Assembly: GCF_003589595.1 (NCBI RefSeq)
Contig: NW_020654289.1
Location: forward strand, 4,045,762 to 4,109,761
DNA: 64,000 nt
DNA from: Hyposmocoma kahamanoa
Lineage: Eukaryota > Arthropoda > Insecta > Lepidoptera > Cosmopterigidae
Direction of reading: 5' to 3'
In this document: in pieces, positions 42,960-53,960 of the stretch
Layout: each line of letters begins with the position of its first letter
Position numbering within the stretch: position 1 is the first letter of the stretch
Translations under genes and position numbers: made by a program
Notes under the pieces: model-generated
Told to the model about the DNA's origin: nothing
The model's database searches: none
What the model saw: the letters and a program-made list of their open reading frames with translations, nothing else

Positions 42960-43700
42960 AGACATGTGGCTGAACCAAGAATATTAGGAATGGTACATTT
43001 CGCCTTGTGCCAATCATAACTGAGCTACTGCGTTACGGCGTGGGGAGGTTCGTTTAAGACTCACTTGCTTACAGTCGAACGCGCTCAAACAGCAGTTTTA
43101 AAAGTATCTACTTTCAAGCCTTTTCGTTTTCCAACCAGGGATCTGTATGAATACTGTGAGATACTTACCCTACGCCAACTTTTTGTCCTCCAAACAGTAC
43201 AGCTACACCCCAATATTCCTCCTAACGTATCTCACATATAGACGTGTTAACGTAATTCCTTGTACAGTTAGTAAAACTTCTTGCAGTCAAAAATTCTTTA
43301 AATTTTTAGGACAGTTCTTATGTAACAAAACTAATAATCTATTAGCCATTGATCAAAAAAACAAATACGAGTGTAAAGTGACGATTTCTAAGTGGCTCGT
43401 GAAACTTTCATATGAAGAAACAGAAAATCTTCTATGTCCAGTCAAATAAAGTAGTGTCTTTCTAAACTCACACAATAACAAGTCGAACGTTGAACTTTCT
43501 TCTATGTGTATAGGTAATAACTTGTCCGTATAAAATAACTTGGATTGTATCTCTGTGACACTGGAAGGTTGTTTTTTAAGTGCTAGCTTTCGTATGTTCT
43601 GATATTGGCTGTACCTTTTATTATGCACTTTTTATACTTTGTAACGTTTAAGTTCTACGAATAAATTTACTATTACTATTACCATTATTATTACTTTTTT
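42960..43700 (+). mobile_element. CR1/jockey-type LINE, C-terminal remnant 2
   Basis: From about 43010 the frame reads YCVTAWGGSFKTHLLTVERA, QTAVLKVSTFKPFRFPTRDL and LTLRQLFVLQTVQLHP, then shifts to the frame 43225-43446 with RRVNVIPCTVSKTS, FFKFLGQFLCNKTNN and WLVKLSYEETENLL before the stop. The 3' UTR ends in a short (ATT/ACT)n tail at 43662-43697. This is the region after RT in CR1-like LINEs; upstream RT and endonuclease are missing. Confidence 0.82.
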
Positions 43701-44243
43701 AGACTCTATCAACAAACAAGAGAAAGACATAGCTTTCTGTGGAAGCAAATCATTGATAACAAACTTAACAAGATCGAGACAATAAGAGACAACAAGTTCG
43801 AGATTGCTTCGGTACAAAATGGCGTTCACCAGGCAAGATCAATCAAAACGATCTCGATTATAGACTTGCACCCTTATTTTGAGACTGAATTGGTGGTGAT
43901 CCGTGAAATTGTATTCCCGGTTACATTTCTTACCCTTGGTATAATAAAACCGTAAGTGATCACATGACAAAAGTGCTTATATCACATAACGTCATAAAAA
44001 TAATGCAAACTACGTGAAACAAATGTACATGTGAAGTTATCATTTTGCGGATATGGTCTTATTACACCATGGATGTGATTTATACTATTTAATGTACATT
44101 AAACAGAATTAGGAAGTAACCACGCTTATGGACATGGAACAGCAGCTTTATATCCATGTAATAAGAGTGAAAAGAATGACGTGGATCTCGCGTCAACGGT
44201 CCGCCTTTCGTGCTCTCATTGCATGGATATAAAACTAGGTCTA

Positions 44244-44454
44244 CCACGAAATACGAAATACGAAGCAACGATCATCATTTTAGCTTCGTATCGCGCCAGA
44301 GGCTAGCATGAAATACGTACGAAGATCTTGATTTGACATAAGCCCTACTCCGAAACGTTAAATGACAGCTTTCGTACCATATATTGTAAAACTAACACAT
44401 GTAGTACGTCTGAGCTTCGTTGCGGGCGCAGTCACGTAGTGTCGTATTTCGTGG
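44244..44454. mobile_element. Small MITE with TA duplication (211 bp)
   Basis: CCACGAAATACGA at the left faces TCGTATTTCGTGG at the right, with TA on both sides (44242-44243 and 44455-44456). It also contains ATACGAAG/CTTCGTAT pairs. It is noncoding and fits a Tc1/mariner-type MITE. No other copy is in the window. Confidence 0.72.
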
Positions 44455-44456
44455 TA

Positions 44457-45470
44457 CACATCTTTTTTAAGCCGATTCTGTGCGTTAAGAAGTGTAACTC
44501 CTTTAAAGCCTATTGTTTATTAATATCATAACTTTTGTTACGAAGCATAAATGCTTTTGGCACAGTTTAAATTAGCCAACAATTTCTAAGTATACTGTGC
44601 TTAGAAATTGTCGGTAGTTCATACACCTGTGTTCTCAAATTGGATCATGCTGTAATAGAACATCGTGGCTCCGCCATGTAAGCATAGTACAATAAAACAA
44701 GTAGGGTAACTCTATACAAACATAGCAGCGCGGCTTGTATGTGTATATTACATTACATAATCATTCGCATAATCTCGTACGTCTCATCCTTTATAGAATT
44801 AATACGTTCACTCAGTGTTAAATACTGCATTCGATGAAGGTTATTTCAATATAGCATGAGAATATTGTGATGAATAAATACCTTATTTTTTTCTAATTAC
44901 GTGTTGCAGCCTATGAGTACAACTAATGATAATAATGTGACAACCCTACACTCCGAGTGACATTTAGGCATTAAAGCGCTGAACAGGCGGGTGTTGCACG
45001 ACTTATCGAATTATACTATGATGTAAGCCATTAAACTTTAACGAAATTATATGATATTTTAGGATACATGAAGATTGAACTAGATGACGTTTGTTGAGAC
45101 AAGAGAATAATGACTTATATGATATCTTGTATTGTGATGGAGCCAGTGACTTAGTGTCGCGAATTCTGGCGCCAACACACTCCAAGAATACCATTATGTG
45201 AGTCACTACATCAGAATATCGCTCGTGGTCACCAGCAAGACGGAAGAACAAGACCGTTGATGAAGATAAACAAAAATATTGAAAATAATGAGAATGTTAA
45301 CTTACTACTCGCATAATATTATGATACCTTTAACCGTGCCTACAACCTAGCACCTTTTGTTTTGGCGCCTATAATATATAAATAGTGATAATATACAGGA
45401 TACAAAAAAATAATATTATGGAACCTTTATAAAGTACAAAAATAAAAATATACACTTATGCATTGCTAGC
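44457..45470 (+). repeat. Block G1, copy I
   Basis: The first of several copies of a noncoding block that recurs from 44.5 to 60.1 kb. Landmarks are TACGAAGCATAAATG, GATACATGAAGATTGAAC, GATGGAGCCAGTGACTTAG, CAACACACTCCAAGAAT and TTGTTTTGGCGCCT. This copy has the uninterrupted site corresponding to the insertion point of element T3 in copy II. Its origin is unknown. Confidence 0.65.
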
Positions 45471-45770
45471 GTAGTTTAGAATTTTCTGCAAACGATCTGA
45501 ATGTTAACAGGATGCTTTGTGTTTTTCTAGAAATTACCACGTTTAATTGGAATCGTATCACCTTATTGTAGTTTAATCTTTAACAGACAAGCACACCAAT
45601 TACCTAGTCTCAAAGTAGAAAATTCCCTGTACTAAGTAACGAAGTTAACTAGTCCCGAACCCGAAAAAAGTTCCCTAATAAGTCCTATCGGCAATCCAAG
45701 CCGTTACCTCCACATCTGTTTCCAACAGTGCTCCCACCCGCTGAACCACCGAGATAACCAAAATCATTTT
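45471..45770 (-). mobile_element. tRNA-like SINE or tail within block G, copy I
   Basis: On the minus strand the right end reads GGTTATCTCGGTGGTTCAGC, which resembles a tRNA 5' half, followed by a body with AACTAGTTAACTTCGTTACTT (here split by indels) and TAATTGGTGTGCTTGTCTG. A matching segment lies at 49691-49985 beside block G copy II. It may be a SINE that was amplified with the block. Confidence 0.45.
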
Positions 45771-45949
45771 AATTTTCTATTATGGCAACATCTTTATTTT
45801 ATTTGTCGAATGACGTTAAACAAAGAAAATAATGTACAACGACGCTTACATAATTTGTAAAAAAATCTACGTTAAACAACTCACGTTCTTAATGATAAAA
45901 TAACCGTAATTCAAGTATAATTTTTACAAAACTGGCACAATATAGGAAA

Positions 45950-46505
45950 TGAAGTAGTAGTTTATGTGACTGTTACATAATGAAATGCATTAAAACACGA
46001 GTGTGGGTTTATAAAACGAGCTGACAGTCGAGTCACACGAGTGTTTTAAAGCCTAATTATGTACTGTTATGTACTGCTTTGTCTTAACACATATTACACG
46101 CTCTATAAGATGTGTTCAGGAACCGCATGTTACGACCGGCGAAATGGCCTCAAATAAAAACTTTTCTCACGCATGTCACACAACCGTGGTTTTTATTTAA
46201 TTCATAGACAAACTAGAGTCGGCCCCAACTATCAATTGTTTGCTATTGCCATTTCATTTCGTATAAAACTTCATCTCAACTGATATTACAATTATTGAGG
46301 TCGAATCAAATTGTTTTGTTTTTCAGAGATGTTCGAAATTTGAGTGTCATAATAAAATCGAATTCGATGTTATTATGAAGCAATAATAACATTTTCACAG
46401 ATAAGAAATTTGTTCTAACAAAACAATTTATCTTTATGCTGGTCGTAATTTGCGGTTTTTGAACACATCGTAGAGGGTTTATGATATGTGTGTAGATAAT
46501 TACTA
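45950..46505 (+). repeat. Block G2, copy I
   Basis: It starts with facing arms CATAATGAAATGCATTAAAA and TTTTAAAGCCTAATTATG, then GATGTGTTCAGGAACCGCAT, GCGAAATGG, AATAAAACTTCATCTC and ATCGAATTCGATGTTATTAT. Copies lie at 52000 and 55905. Noncoding. Confidence 0.65.
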
Positions 46506-46590
46506 TTTCAGATCCACATTGTTGGTTTCTTTATTCAAACCGGGACGTTTCATGCCCTTTACAGGTCCCATGGTCACAGTGTAATTAAAT
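46506..46590. mobile_element. Relic arm of a Penelope-type palindrome
   Basis: ATTCAAACCGGGACGTTTCA, then CCCTTTACAGGTCCCATGGT matches the inner arm of T1-T4. The other parts are gone. Confidence 0.55.
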
Positions 46591-47454
46591 AACTAATGTG
46601 GCATCAGACTGAAATGGCATTTAGCTTGTGCCAAATAAAACTAATTCTACACATATATGTATACAGTTTACACCATAGTTCCCTCGGGGTAAGCAGAGAC
46701 CACAGTCAAAAACTCTAAATTCTATTTGACATGAATGTTCTTCTTAATCTTCTCTTTACGATCATTATTTGGCTTAAACTAGAAAATGTGTAGTTGGACT
46801 TAGTACAGGCTTGTGTTACATCCTTGGTACATATTATAATAATGCGACTTCTGCAAAATGACAATTTTTCAGGAGATAGGTTTAAAGATTCTAATTAAAA
46901 ATGGTAATTTGTCGATAGATTTTTTTAAGCTTAAATAAGAGAGTTATAAAATGTCACATAATGCATAATTTGCTTCGTGTCATTAATTTGTTAATAGTTT
47001 TACGACTTTAATGTGATAGAAACACTTTTGATAAGGTTAAATGTTATTATATTATTGTAGTGTCATCGAATTTATATATTTAACCGATTTTCAAGTCGAT
47101 CGGACATGTGTAAGTAAAATAAATAGTCATTATATATCTGAGATGCCTACATTTAGTATAAAAAGAACCCGCATGTGATCACACGACAAAAGCGCTTTTG
47201 TTGTCAAAATCTGATGTGGGGAACCCATGAAAATCGAAGGAACTTCTCAAATTTTACAGGCATGTCCGTGTATTAATTAAGATTAAGATTAAAATGTTTA
47301 ATTTTACCATGATTATTTTATATAATTTAGATTTTTTTTTTGTTTATTACTGTTTATTTTAATATTTTATCTTCATTACATTGTTTTCATTATAATTGTA
47401 TTAGATTAAGTAATATTGAAATAAATTTATCTTATCTTATCTTATCTTATCTTA
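46591..47454. other. AT-rich stretch with old repeat words
   Basis: Mostly featureless. Around 47205-47265, TGATGTGGGGAACCCATGAA and AATCGAAGGAACTTCTC resemble the phrase AATCTGACGAGAGGACCCCA near 48700, so a fragment of repeat H is likely. A (CTTAT)n run lies at 47427-47455. Confidence 0.45.
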
Positions 47455-47455
47455 T

Positions 47456-47572
47456 TCACCAATTTCTTCATCAACTGCGAACCGATTTTGAAAATTCCTC
47501 TTTTGTTTGAAAGGATGTACTCTCGAGGTGGTCCATGATGCTGGTCTGGGCTTCGTTTCGGCTACCACAAAT
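47456..47572 (+). repeat. Repeat H fragment (RTE-tail-like), copy 1
   Basis: GCGAACCGATTTTGAAAATT, TTTGAAAGGATGTACTCTCG, TGGTCC and GGGCTTCGTTTCGGC are shared with 60298-60490. Noncoding and of the same general style as repeat B. Confidence 0.55.
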
Positions 47573-48560
47573 TACTAATGTAACAAACCTACTTTATGTA
47601 TTAGACGGCCTTAAGCCAGATTGTTCATTTTAAGTTCCCTAAGAAACCGCTAGATGGCATTGACCCATTTGGCGTTATTTCTGAATCGCGGTGTTCAGAT
47701 TTTCCCTCGAATGGTGACTACTCGAACACAATTTTGTTAATGTGAAGAGAAATCCGAGAATACCGAGAGCTTGGTAAGGCTAACAGGAGTTGAGTCCCTT
47801 CCTGGCATCGAGTATATAACCAGAAATAGAGACGAAATGTCATTTAATTTGTTTGAAAACAATTCTGCCTATATATCATTAGTGTGACAACTGCGCTCCG
47901 ATTGGCTAGCCCGAGTTCGAAACAATTGACGGGTGTCGTCAATGGGTGTCGTTAACTGTTTCACTTCAAATCAACCAGTTAACTTGAGCTTTGCTATATT
48001 AAACGAAAATGGTAAAATTACACATTGAATATTTAATTACCGATGAAATGTGATTCCGTTTGTTTTGAAATTAAATGTTCTGTGTTTTACCCACACCACC
48101 GAATTGAACAGCACGGCATTGTTAGAGATATTATCTTTATTACAATAAATACAGAATATTTATTGGAATATACGGAGACGTACACACAGGTCAGTAGTTG
48201 GCCTGTCTGTATTTCAGTGCAAACGAGAGGCCCTTATTTCATCTCTATGTCTGGTTATATACTCGATGCTTCTTGGGAACTGCTACCCAGACCTTCTGAT
48301 ACCACGTACGCTCATATAGGGTGAAATATTATTGCCCATCATATTGGGTGAATAAACCTCATCTCGCGGAACGGTTTCCACGAATGAGTTCTTTCTTGGG
48401 AACAACTACCCGGATCTTCCGCATATAGGGTGAAATTATATTGGCGACATACAACGTGAAAAATAAATCTTCTGAACAACAATTTGGAGTTTCACTTGGC
48501 TGGATCTGGGTAACCTCATCCCACGGTAAAGAGAGGACCTCCCTCCTTTTCACTAATTAT
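47573..48560 (+). repeat. Block J, copy 1, interrupted by MITE F
   Basis: 47573-47805 plus 48269-48560 match 61925-62395 in inverted orientation (TAGACGGCCTTAAGCCAGAT, CGCTAGATGGCATTGACCCA, CTCATATAGGGTGAAA, CTCATCTCGCGGAACGG). Copy 2 lacks the MITE, so the site is an empty-site control. Block J itself is unidentified and noncoding. Confidence 0.75.
47806..48268. mobile_element. MITE F, copy 4 (463 bp)
   Basis: Ends CATCGAGTATATAACC and GGTTATATACTCGATG with 8-bp duplications CTTCCTGG (47798-47805) and CTTCTTGG (48269-48276). The uninterrupted site CCCTTCTTGGG is present in block J copy 2 near 62167, which confirms both ends. Confidence 0.9.
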
Positions 48561-48780
48561 TTTCCACAAATAAAAGTCGACCTTTCACTTGACACAATAC
48601 GTGTAATCAACAAATCACCATTACCATGACAACCAGAAAAGAAAATATAAAATGTACAAAGGAATGTACGTAACAGTCCCATCGTCATCGAGAAATCAGA
48701 ATCTGACGAGAGGACCCCATGGAAATCGAAAAAAGCCGATAAGGAAACTTTTGAGGTCGATATTTTTTTTTTCAATGACA
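48561..48780 (+). repeat. Repeat H, second part, copy 1
   Basis: ATACGTGTAATCAACAAATC, ATGACAACCAGAAAAGAAAA, AAATGTACAAAGGA and AAACTTTTGAGGTCGATATT are matched at 60490-60680. Noncoding. Confidence 0.55.
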
Positions 48781-48934
48781 AAGTTACAATTATATCACAT
48801 AATCATAAAAATAATGCGAACTACGTCAAACAAATTCATATGTGAAGTTGTCATTTTGCATATAAGGCCTTATTACACTTAGGGTGTGATTCATGTATTT
48901 AATGTATATTTAAAACTTAGTTAATATTATAATG

Positions 48935-49102
48935 CTTAGGAAATGAAACTATTTTTCCGGATTTAAATCGTGTATATTTGTTTTTTTATACAAACCGACG
49001 TTTCGGACCCTTTACAGGTCCCATGGTCAACCGTGACCGTTTAAATCCGGAAAAATAGTTTCATTTCCTATGTGTAACAATCGCGAAAATCTAAGAACTC
49101 GA
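48935..49102. mobile_element. Palindromic Penelope-type element T3 (short)
   Basis: Both arms are present with almost no middle: GGAAATGAAACTATTTTTCC at the left and GGAAAAATAGTTTCATTTCC at the right. The duplication is TATTATAATG (48925-48934 and 49103-49112), and the corresponding empty site is in block G copy I near 44520. The right arm extends further than the left. Confidence 0.78.
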
Positions 49103-49112
49103 TATTATAATG

Positions 49113-49690
49113 TTTGTTACGATGCATAAATGATTACGAGAATACTGTTGTATAATTTTGATGTACCTTATATTTTTCTAATTATGTTTTGAGCTAATGG
49201 GTACAAGTAATGATAATAATGTTACAGCTCTACGCTTCGAATGATGTTGTCCTACTTGTCTAATTATACTATGACGTAAGCCATTAAACGATATACGTTA
49301 CATTTTAAGATACATGAAGATTGAACAACTAGATGACCCTTGATCTTCAAGATAAGATGATGACTTATATGATATCTTGAAATGTGATGGAGCCAGTGAC
49401 CTAGCGTCGCGAATTCTGGCCCCAACACACTCCAAGAATACTTCATGTAAGTCACTACAACAGGACATCGGCACCACCGGCATGTATGCAACTAAATTGT
49501 AACGACGTGTATTTGAAGATACGTAAAGATGGAAGAACGAGATGAAGATGAAAAAGCAAATTGCTAATAATGGGAATGATGACTTACCTTTAACCGTGCA
49601 GGCGCCTGTGAACTTGCGTATTTAGTTTTGGCGCCTGTACTATATTAATAGTAATATTATACTATTAAGTACCTTTATAAAGTACAAAAT
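49113..49690 (+). repeat. Block G1, copy II
   Basis: It matches copy I in order: GTTACGATGCATAAATG, GATACATGAAGATTGAACAA, GATGGAGCCAGTGACCTAGC, CAACACACTCCAAGAATAC and TTAGTTTTGGCGCCTG. It lacks the CTCGTGGTCACC part. Confidence 0.7.
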
Positions 49691-49985
49691 TACCAATATC
49701 ATATTATGCATCGCGTAGTCCGCAATTTTCTACTCACTGAATGCATTCAGGACTCTTCCTGTTTTTTTAGAAGTTAACACGTTATTGTACTTAAACTTAA
49801 ACAGACAAGCACATCAATAACCTAGTCTCAAAATAAGGAATTTCCTATACTAAGTAACGAAATTAACTAGTCCCGAATCCAAAAAATAATCCCGAATAAG
49901 TACTGCCGGGAATGGAACCCGACACCATTTCATCTATTGTCAACAGTGCACCTACTTTATCATGATAACTAATGCGGTTATCACA
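49691..49985 (-). mobile_element. tRNA-like SINE or tail within block G, copy II
   Basis: It matches 45471-45770 (CAGACAAGCACATCAATAAC, CTAAGTAACGAAATTAACTA, AACAGTGCACC). On the minus strand GTGTCGGGTTCCATTCCCGG is a good B-box and T-arm sequence, which supports a tRNA-derived SINE. Its tRNA-like end is broken by the Penelope insertion. Confidence 0.5.
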
Positions 49986-50050
49986 CATTATAATATAAAA
50001 GTAACGGGACTTACTCGCGTAGCATTTTAGTCGGAAGCGGTCCAACTAGT

Positions 50051-50078
50051 TTCGACCATAATCGATGGTCTTCTTCAG
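50051..50078 (-). ncRNA. Hammerhead-like motif in Penelope left arm
   Basis: On the minus strand the arm reads CTGAAGA, then a 6-bp stem GACCAT/ATGGTC with a CGATT loop, then GAAAC. CTGANGA and GAAA separated by a stem form the core of hammerhead ribozymes, which are reported in Penelope-like elements. A possible stem III (TAGTTGG/CCGACTA) follows. One extra A precedes stem II and the expected cleavage triplet is not evident, so activity is doubtful. The other arm (51096-51124) has AAAA instead of GAAA. Confidence 0.4.
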
Positions 50079-51075
50079 GGGTTGAGTGCAACGTTGGCGA
50101 CCGCGTTACGTCTAGCACTGCGCGCTGCGGCTCTCTGCGAGCGCGCCGATGACGCAGTCCGCAGTGGGGAACTCGGGGTGCTGATACGTTGCGTCAGCGC
50201 GTCCTGGAACTCTTCTTCGCTACTGCTATCCATAGGATTGTTGTTGGGAACAGTCCAGCACAGAGAGCTCACCACATCGTTACTACTAACATCTGCAGCT
50301 GCATACCGAGCGCCATGAAAACACGGCTTCCAGGTCGGTGGCGAGATCCAGCCTCCGTCTCTATTAAAATTTGGTCGCCTACTTATTTCAATAGCCTCTC
50401 GGATTTTGCGGGCACAAAATACTTGTCCCTCGCTAAAACCTTAGCTTTATCAAACCGAATGTAGCACCGGAGCTCAGAAAGTGGTCCGCCACCGCAGATC
50501 CATTGACATCTTGGTTCTTCATGGATCGGATATGCTCAGCTAGCCTAGTAGCCACGTTCCGTCTCGTTTCGCCGACATAACACTTGCCGCAGTCACAGAG
50601 AACCATATAGACACCGGGGACCCCCAGAGGGTCTCTGTCCTTTGGAGAGCGCCGCAATTGTCGCAGCTGTGTGAGAGAACGAAATATTATCTTGATGCTG
50701 TACTTTCGGCGTAACAAGTTTCCAATCACATTCGTCACCCCCCTGACATAAGGTAAGTACGCTACTGCTCTATCTGCCGATGCCGGTCGAGGCCTCGTTG
50801 ATGCATTTGCCACACGCCAACTCAGTTTCCACTTGTAACCGTTACCAACCAACACATCCTTCACATGATTTAGCTCAGCATCTATGTAATCCGGGTCGCA
50901 AAGTTTCAAAATGTGCCGGGTGGTGATGTGAACCCGCTCTCAGGTATCTATCCGTGTGCGTTGGTTTCCTATACACCGCATGAGACAACCGACCGTTATG
51001 TTCACGTCTCACCAACACATCCAAGAAAGGAAGAACCCCGTTCTGCTCACATTCCAAGGTGAAGGTGATTTTCGG
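50078..51075 (-). pseudogene. Penelope RT thumb and GIY-YIG pseudogene, copy 2
   Basis: Minus-strand pieces: LPFLDVLVRREHNGRLSHAV and YRKPTHTDRYLRA (frame 50875-51057), a deletion relative to copy 1, then LCDPDYIDAELNHVKDVLVG and the endonuclease GVYMVLCDCGKCYVGETRR with NVATRLAEHIR (50433-50909). A frameshift near 50460 separates the C-terminal part, which ends with an Arg/Ala-rich tail at 50078 (stop in AACCCCTGA). YVDD and earlier RT motifs are missing. Confidence 0.9.
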
Positions 51076-51227
51076 GTGAAAGTTGCATTCAACCCCTGAA
51101 GAAGACCATCGATTATGGTCAAAACTAGTCGGACCGCTTTCGACTAAAATACTACGCGAGTAAGTCCCGTTACTTTTATATTATAAAGTGCTCCTACTAC
51201 TGATCCACCGAGATAGTAGTCCCCTTA

Positions 51228-51502
51228 CACGGTACCTCTATCTCGCGTGCGCGATTATCTGTTTGAAGTTTTTTAAACTAACCTTCTTTCGCGCGCGTCT
51301 GCTCGTGTTCGTATTTGTTACAATAGAAAGGGCGTCCGTGCAAAGGATAATCGCGCAGTTAGACCGCGTGAAAAATAAACGAAATTATTGCGTGTTGGTT
51401 ACTCGCGGAACAGTACGCGCGGTCGTTCCCTTTTCCATCAAACACGCGCGCTCAATCGCGCAGTATTGCTGTACCACGCGCTATAGAGTGTCTGTGTAAA
51501 GC
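51228..51502. mobile_element. Putative CpG-rich MITE
   Basis: CTTACACGG and CTCTATCTCGCGTG near the left face CACGCGCTATAGAG and GTGTAAAG near the right. The interior is rich in GCGCG and CGATTAT words, giving a chance open frame at 51188-51499. The ends are imperfect and the duplication is not clear. It is possibly related to PIF/Harbinger elements, which have similar subterminal words (see 63715). Confidence 0.45.
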
Positions 51503-51555
51503 CAGCTGTTCAAAATATTTAACGTTCTTTTATTGCAATAAAGAAAATAAAATAT

Positions 51556-51927
51556 AGGAAATGAAACTTTTTTCCGGTTTATATCGCGTATATTTGTTTT
51601 TTCAAACATACCGACGTTTCGGGCCCTTTACAGGTCCCATGATCACGGTTGACTGAGGTGGTACAGTCTTCAACCAGTTATGTCTAATATTGATGCAAAC
51701 CACCCTATTTTTTCACTATAGTTACAATAGTTATTAATTAAATACCTTATTTTTATTTAAAATTAGAATAAACTAAAACATATTAATTAGTACTGCAGTC
51801 TTATGTCTGTTTGGGATATTTCGATTTCGGAAACGTCGGTTTGTTTGAAAAAACAAATATACGCGATTTAAATCCGGAAAAATAGTTTCATTTCCTATGT
51901 GTAACAATCGCGAAAACCTAAGAACTC
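51556..51927. mobile_element. Palindromic Penelope-type element T4
   Basis: Both arms plus a shortened middle: GGAAATGAAACTTTTTTCCG left, GGAAAAATAGTTTCATTTCC right, and GGCCCTTTACAGGTCCCATG and TGACTGAGGTGGTACAGTC inside. A 13-bp duplication with one mismatch, GAAAATAAAATAT (51543-51555) and GAAAATAAGATAT (51928-51940), flanks it. The right arm extends about 30 bp further than the left. Confidence 0.8.
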
Positions 51928-51984
51928 GAAAATAAGATATTCAAAGAAAAAAATTGGAAATTTTCTACCTTGTACAATTCACAC

Positions 51985-52560
51985 CCTTGATATATGAAAT
52001 AACCTTAATTCAAGTATAGTAGTTTATATGAGTGTTACACAATGAAAGGCATTAAAATACGGCTCGCCTGTCGGCTCGTTTCATAAAAACATCACACGGG
52101 TGTTTTAATACATAATTATGAACAGTTAAATACACTGCTTTATCTGCATTGCACTATATAATAATATATGCATTATATAATATGTGTGTAACATATTATA
52201 ATCTCTCTGTGATGTGTTCAGAAACCGCATGTTACGACTGGCGAAATGGCGGCATATGAAAACTGTTCGCAAGCATGTTACACAACCGTAGTTTTTATTT
52301 TTAATTCATAGACCAACTACAATCGGCCGCAACTATCATATCGTTCGATATCAAGTAACGTGTGTAATTATCAAAATTGTTTTCTATTGACATTTCAATT
52401 CGAATAAAACTTCATCTCGACTGATATTAGAATTGAGGTCGAATCAAATTGTTTTGTTTTACAGAGGTGTTCGAAATTTGAATGTAATAATAAAATCGAA
52501 TTTTATGTTATTATTAAGCAATAATAACATTTTCGTTCGTTTCGTTCAAAATTATGTATT
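51985..52560 (+). repeat. Block G2, copy II
   Basis: It matches 45950-46505, with GATGTGTTCAGAAACCGCAT, ATAAAACTTCATCTCGACTG and GAGGTCGAATCAAATTGTTT, and carries extra TCAAGTAACGTGTGTAATTA. Confidence 0.68.
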
Positions 52561-52649
52561 TTTTCAAACTCAATAACTTAATAATTATTATTATTTGTTT
52601 ATTGCATTCGAAGTTACATCAATTATCATCTATTATCTACATGATTACT

Positions 52650-53140
52650 ATCGTCTACTTTAGCTGTCAAGTTTGGCCTCTTATTTGGTGACGACAGTAA
52701 AAGTTTGGTAATGACAATAAAATGTTACAACCAAACTCTTCGAGTGACGTGTAGACATTAAAGCGCTATAAAGGCGGATATTGCACTACTTGCCTAATTG
52801 TACTATGATGTAAGCCATTAAATTTAAACGACATATTACAATACGATATTTTAGGATACATGAAGATTGAACAACTAAATGACAAGATAATGATGACTTA
52901 TATAATATCTTGAAATGTGATGGAGCCAGTGACTTAGCGTCGCGAATTCTGGCCCCAACACACTCCAAGAACACTTTATGTAAGTCACTTACAACAGGAC
53001 ATCGGAGCCACCAGCATGTATGCGACTAAATTGTAACGTCGTGTATAATATTGAAGGCACGTGAACATGGAAGAATGAAATGAACGTTGATGAAGATAAA
53101 AAAGAATATATTGCAAATAATGTATAATAGGATGATGACT
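52650..53140 (+). repeat. Block G1, copy III
   Basis: Contains ACATGAAGATTGAACAACTA, GATGGAGCCAGTGACTTAGC, CAACACACTCCAAGAACAC and GGACATCGGAGCCACCAGCA. It ends where a mariner fragment begins at TA 53141-53142. Confidence 0.68.
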
Positions 53141-53142
53141 TA

Positions 53143-53450
53143 CACGTGGGGCACTCAGAAAGATTTGCGACTCTAAAAAAAATGTTTTATAGATATTTTC
53201 TTTTTATTAAATCTTTTCAAAGAACTCTCTAACACTGTCTTTGCAAAGTTTCATGCATAAGAACCAATTTTCGACACAATTCCAGTCCGCCTTCTACACT
53301 TCTTTTACGGCGTCTTTGAACACTGCTGGCGCATCTTCCGGCGATGAAAACTTCATCCCTTTGAGTTGATTTTTTATTTTTTATTTTAGGAAATAGAAAG
53401 AAGTTACACGGTGCCAAATCAGGGCTGTAAAGAGTGACTCAAAAGTTTAA
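53143..53450 (-). mobile_element. mariner element, copy 3 (3' fragment, distinct lineage)
   Basis: Starts after TA with CACGTGGGGCACTCAGAAAG. On the minus strand it encodes the third catalytic motif region YSPDLAPCNFFLFPKIKN (Asp replaced by Asn, as CNFF), then after a frameshift a tail recognisable as WNCVENWFLCMKLCKD-like. Only the last quarter of the transposase remains. It is not the same subfamily as copies 1 and 2. Confidence 0.82.
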
Positions 53451-53659
53451 CCGGTATACCGGCCAGGAAGTTCTTCGTTTTGAGCGCCTAATGCGCGGGC
53501 GCGTTTCACGGTGAAGCAGTAGCTCGCGGAGATCTGTGTTCGGTCACTTGTCACTCACAGCAGTGAACACTTCTAGCAAATATTTGGCAGTATATCATTC
53601 GGAATTAATGGTACTTATGCTAATTTCGTGAAAGAATTGATATCCGATACCCCTTAAAA

Positions 53660-53960
53660 AAAACTAGCTGTCAAAAGACAAGAAAATCATGACTTATATG
53701 ATATCTTGAATCGTGATGGAGCCAGTGACCTAGCGTCGTGAATTCTGGCTCCAACACACTCCAAGAATCATTATGTAAGTTATTACAACAGGACTACATG
53801 GTCACCAGCGTGTATGCGACTAAACTTCAACGACGTGTAAATATTTTTGAGGATACATGAAGATGGAAGAACAAATAATGGGAATGACTTATATGAAACC
53901 ATGCTGGCGCCTGTAACCTAGCCTCTTTAGTTTTGGCGCCTGGATAATCATGGGGTATCG
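53660..53960 (+). repeat. Block G1, copy IV
   Basis: Contains CTTGAATCGTGATGGAGCCA, CTCCAACACACTCCAAGAAT, GTGTATGCGACTAAACTTCA and TTTAGTTTTGGCGCCTG. The segment 53451-53659 between it and the mariner piece holds nothing recognised. Confidence 0.65.

Larger units (their letters stand above)
49990..51184 (-). mobile_element. Penelope-like element, copy 2, with inverted terminal arms
   Basis: A minus-strand Penelope-like element flanked by about 101-bp inverted arms (49990-50091 and 51083-51184), both ending ATAATATAAAAGTAACGGGA. The coding part is an RT C-terminal piece plus the GIY-YIG domain. The 5' part of RT is absent, so the element is a truncated copy joined to an inverted copy of its own terminus, an arrangement known for Penelope elements. 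It splits a block G copy. Confidence 0.9.

Noticed and set aside
48043..48324. 93-codon ORF across MITE F
   Set aside because: It crosses the element border and repeats in other MITE F copies without being open.
51188..51499. 103-codon ORF as a gene
   Set aside because: It coincides with a CpG-rich element with imperfect inverted ends and shows no domain.
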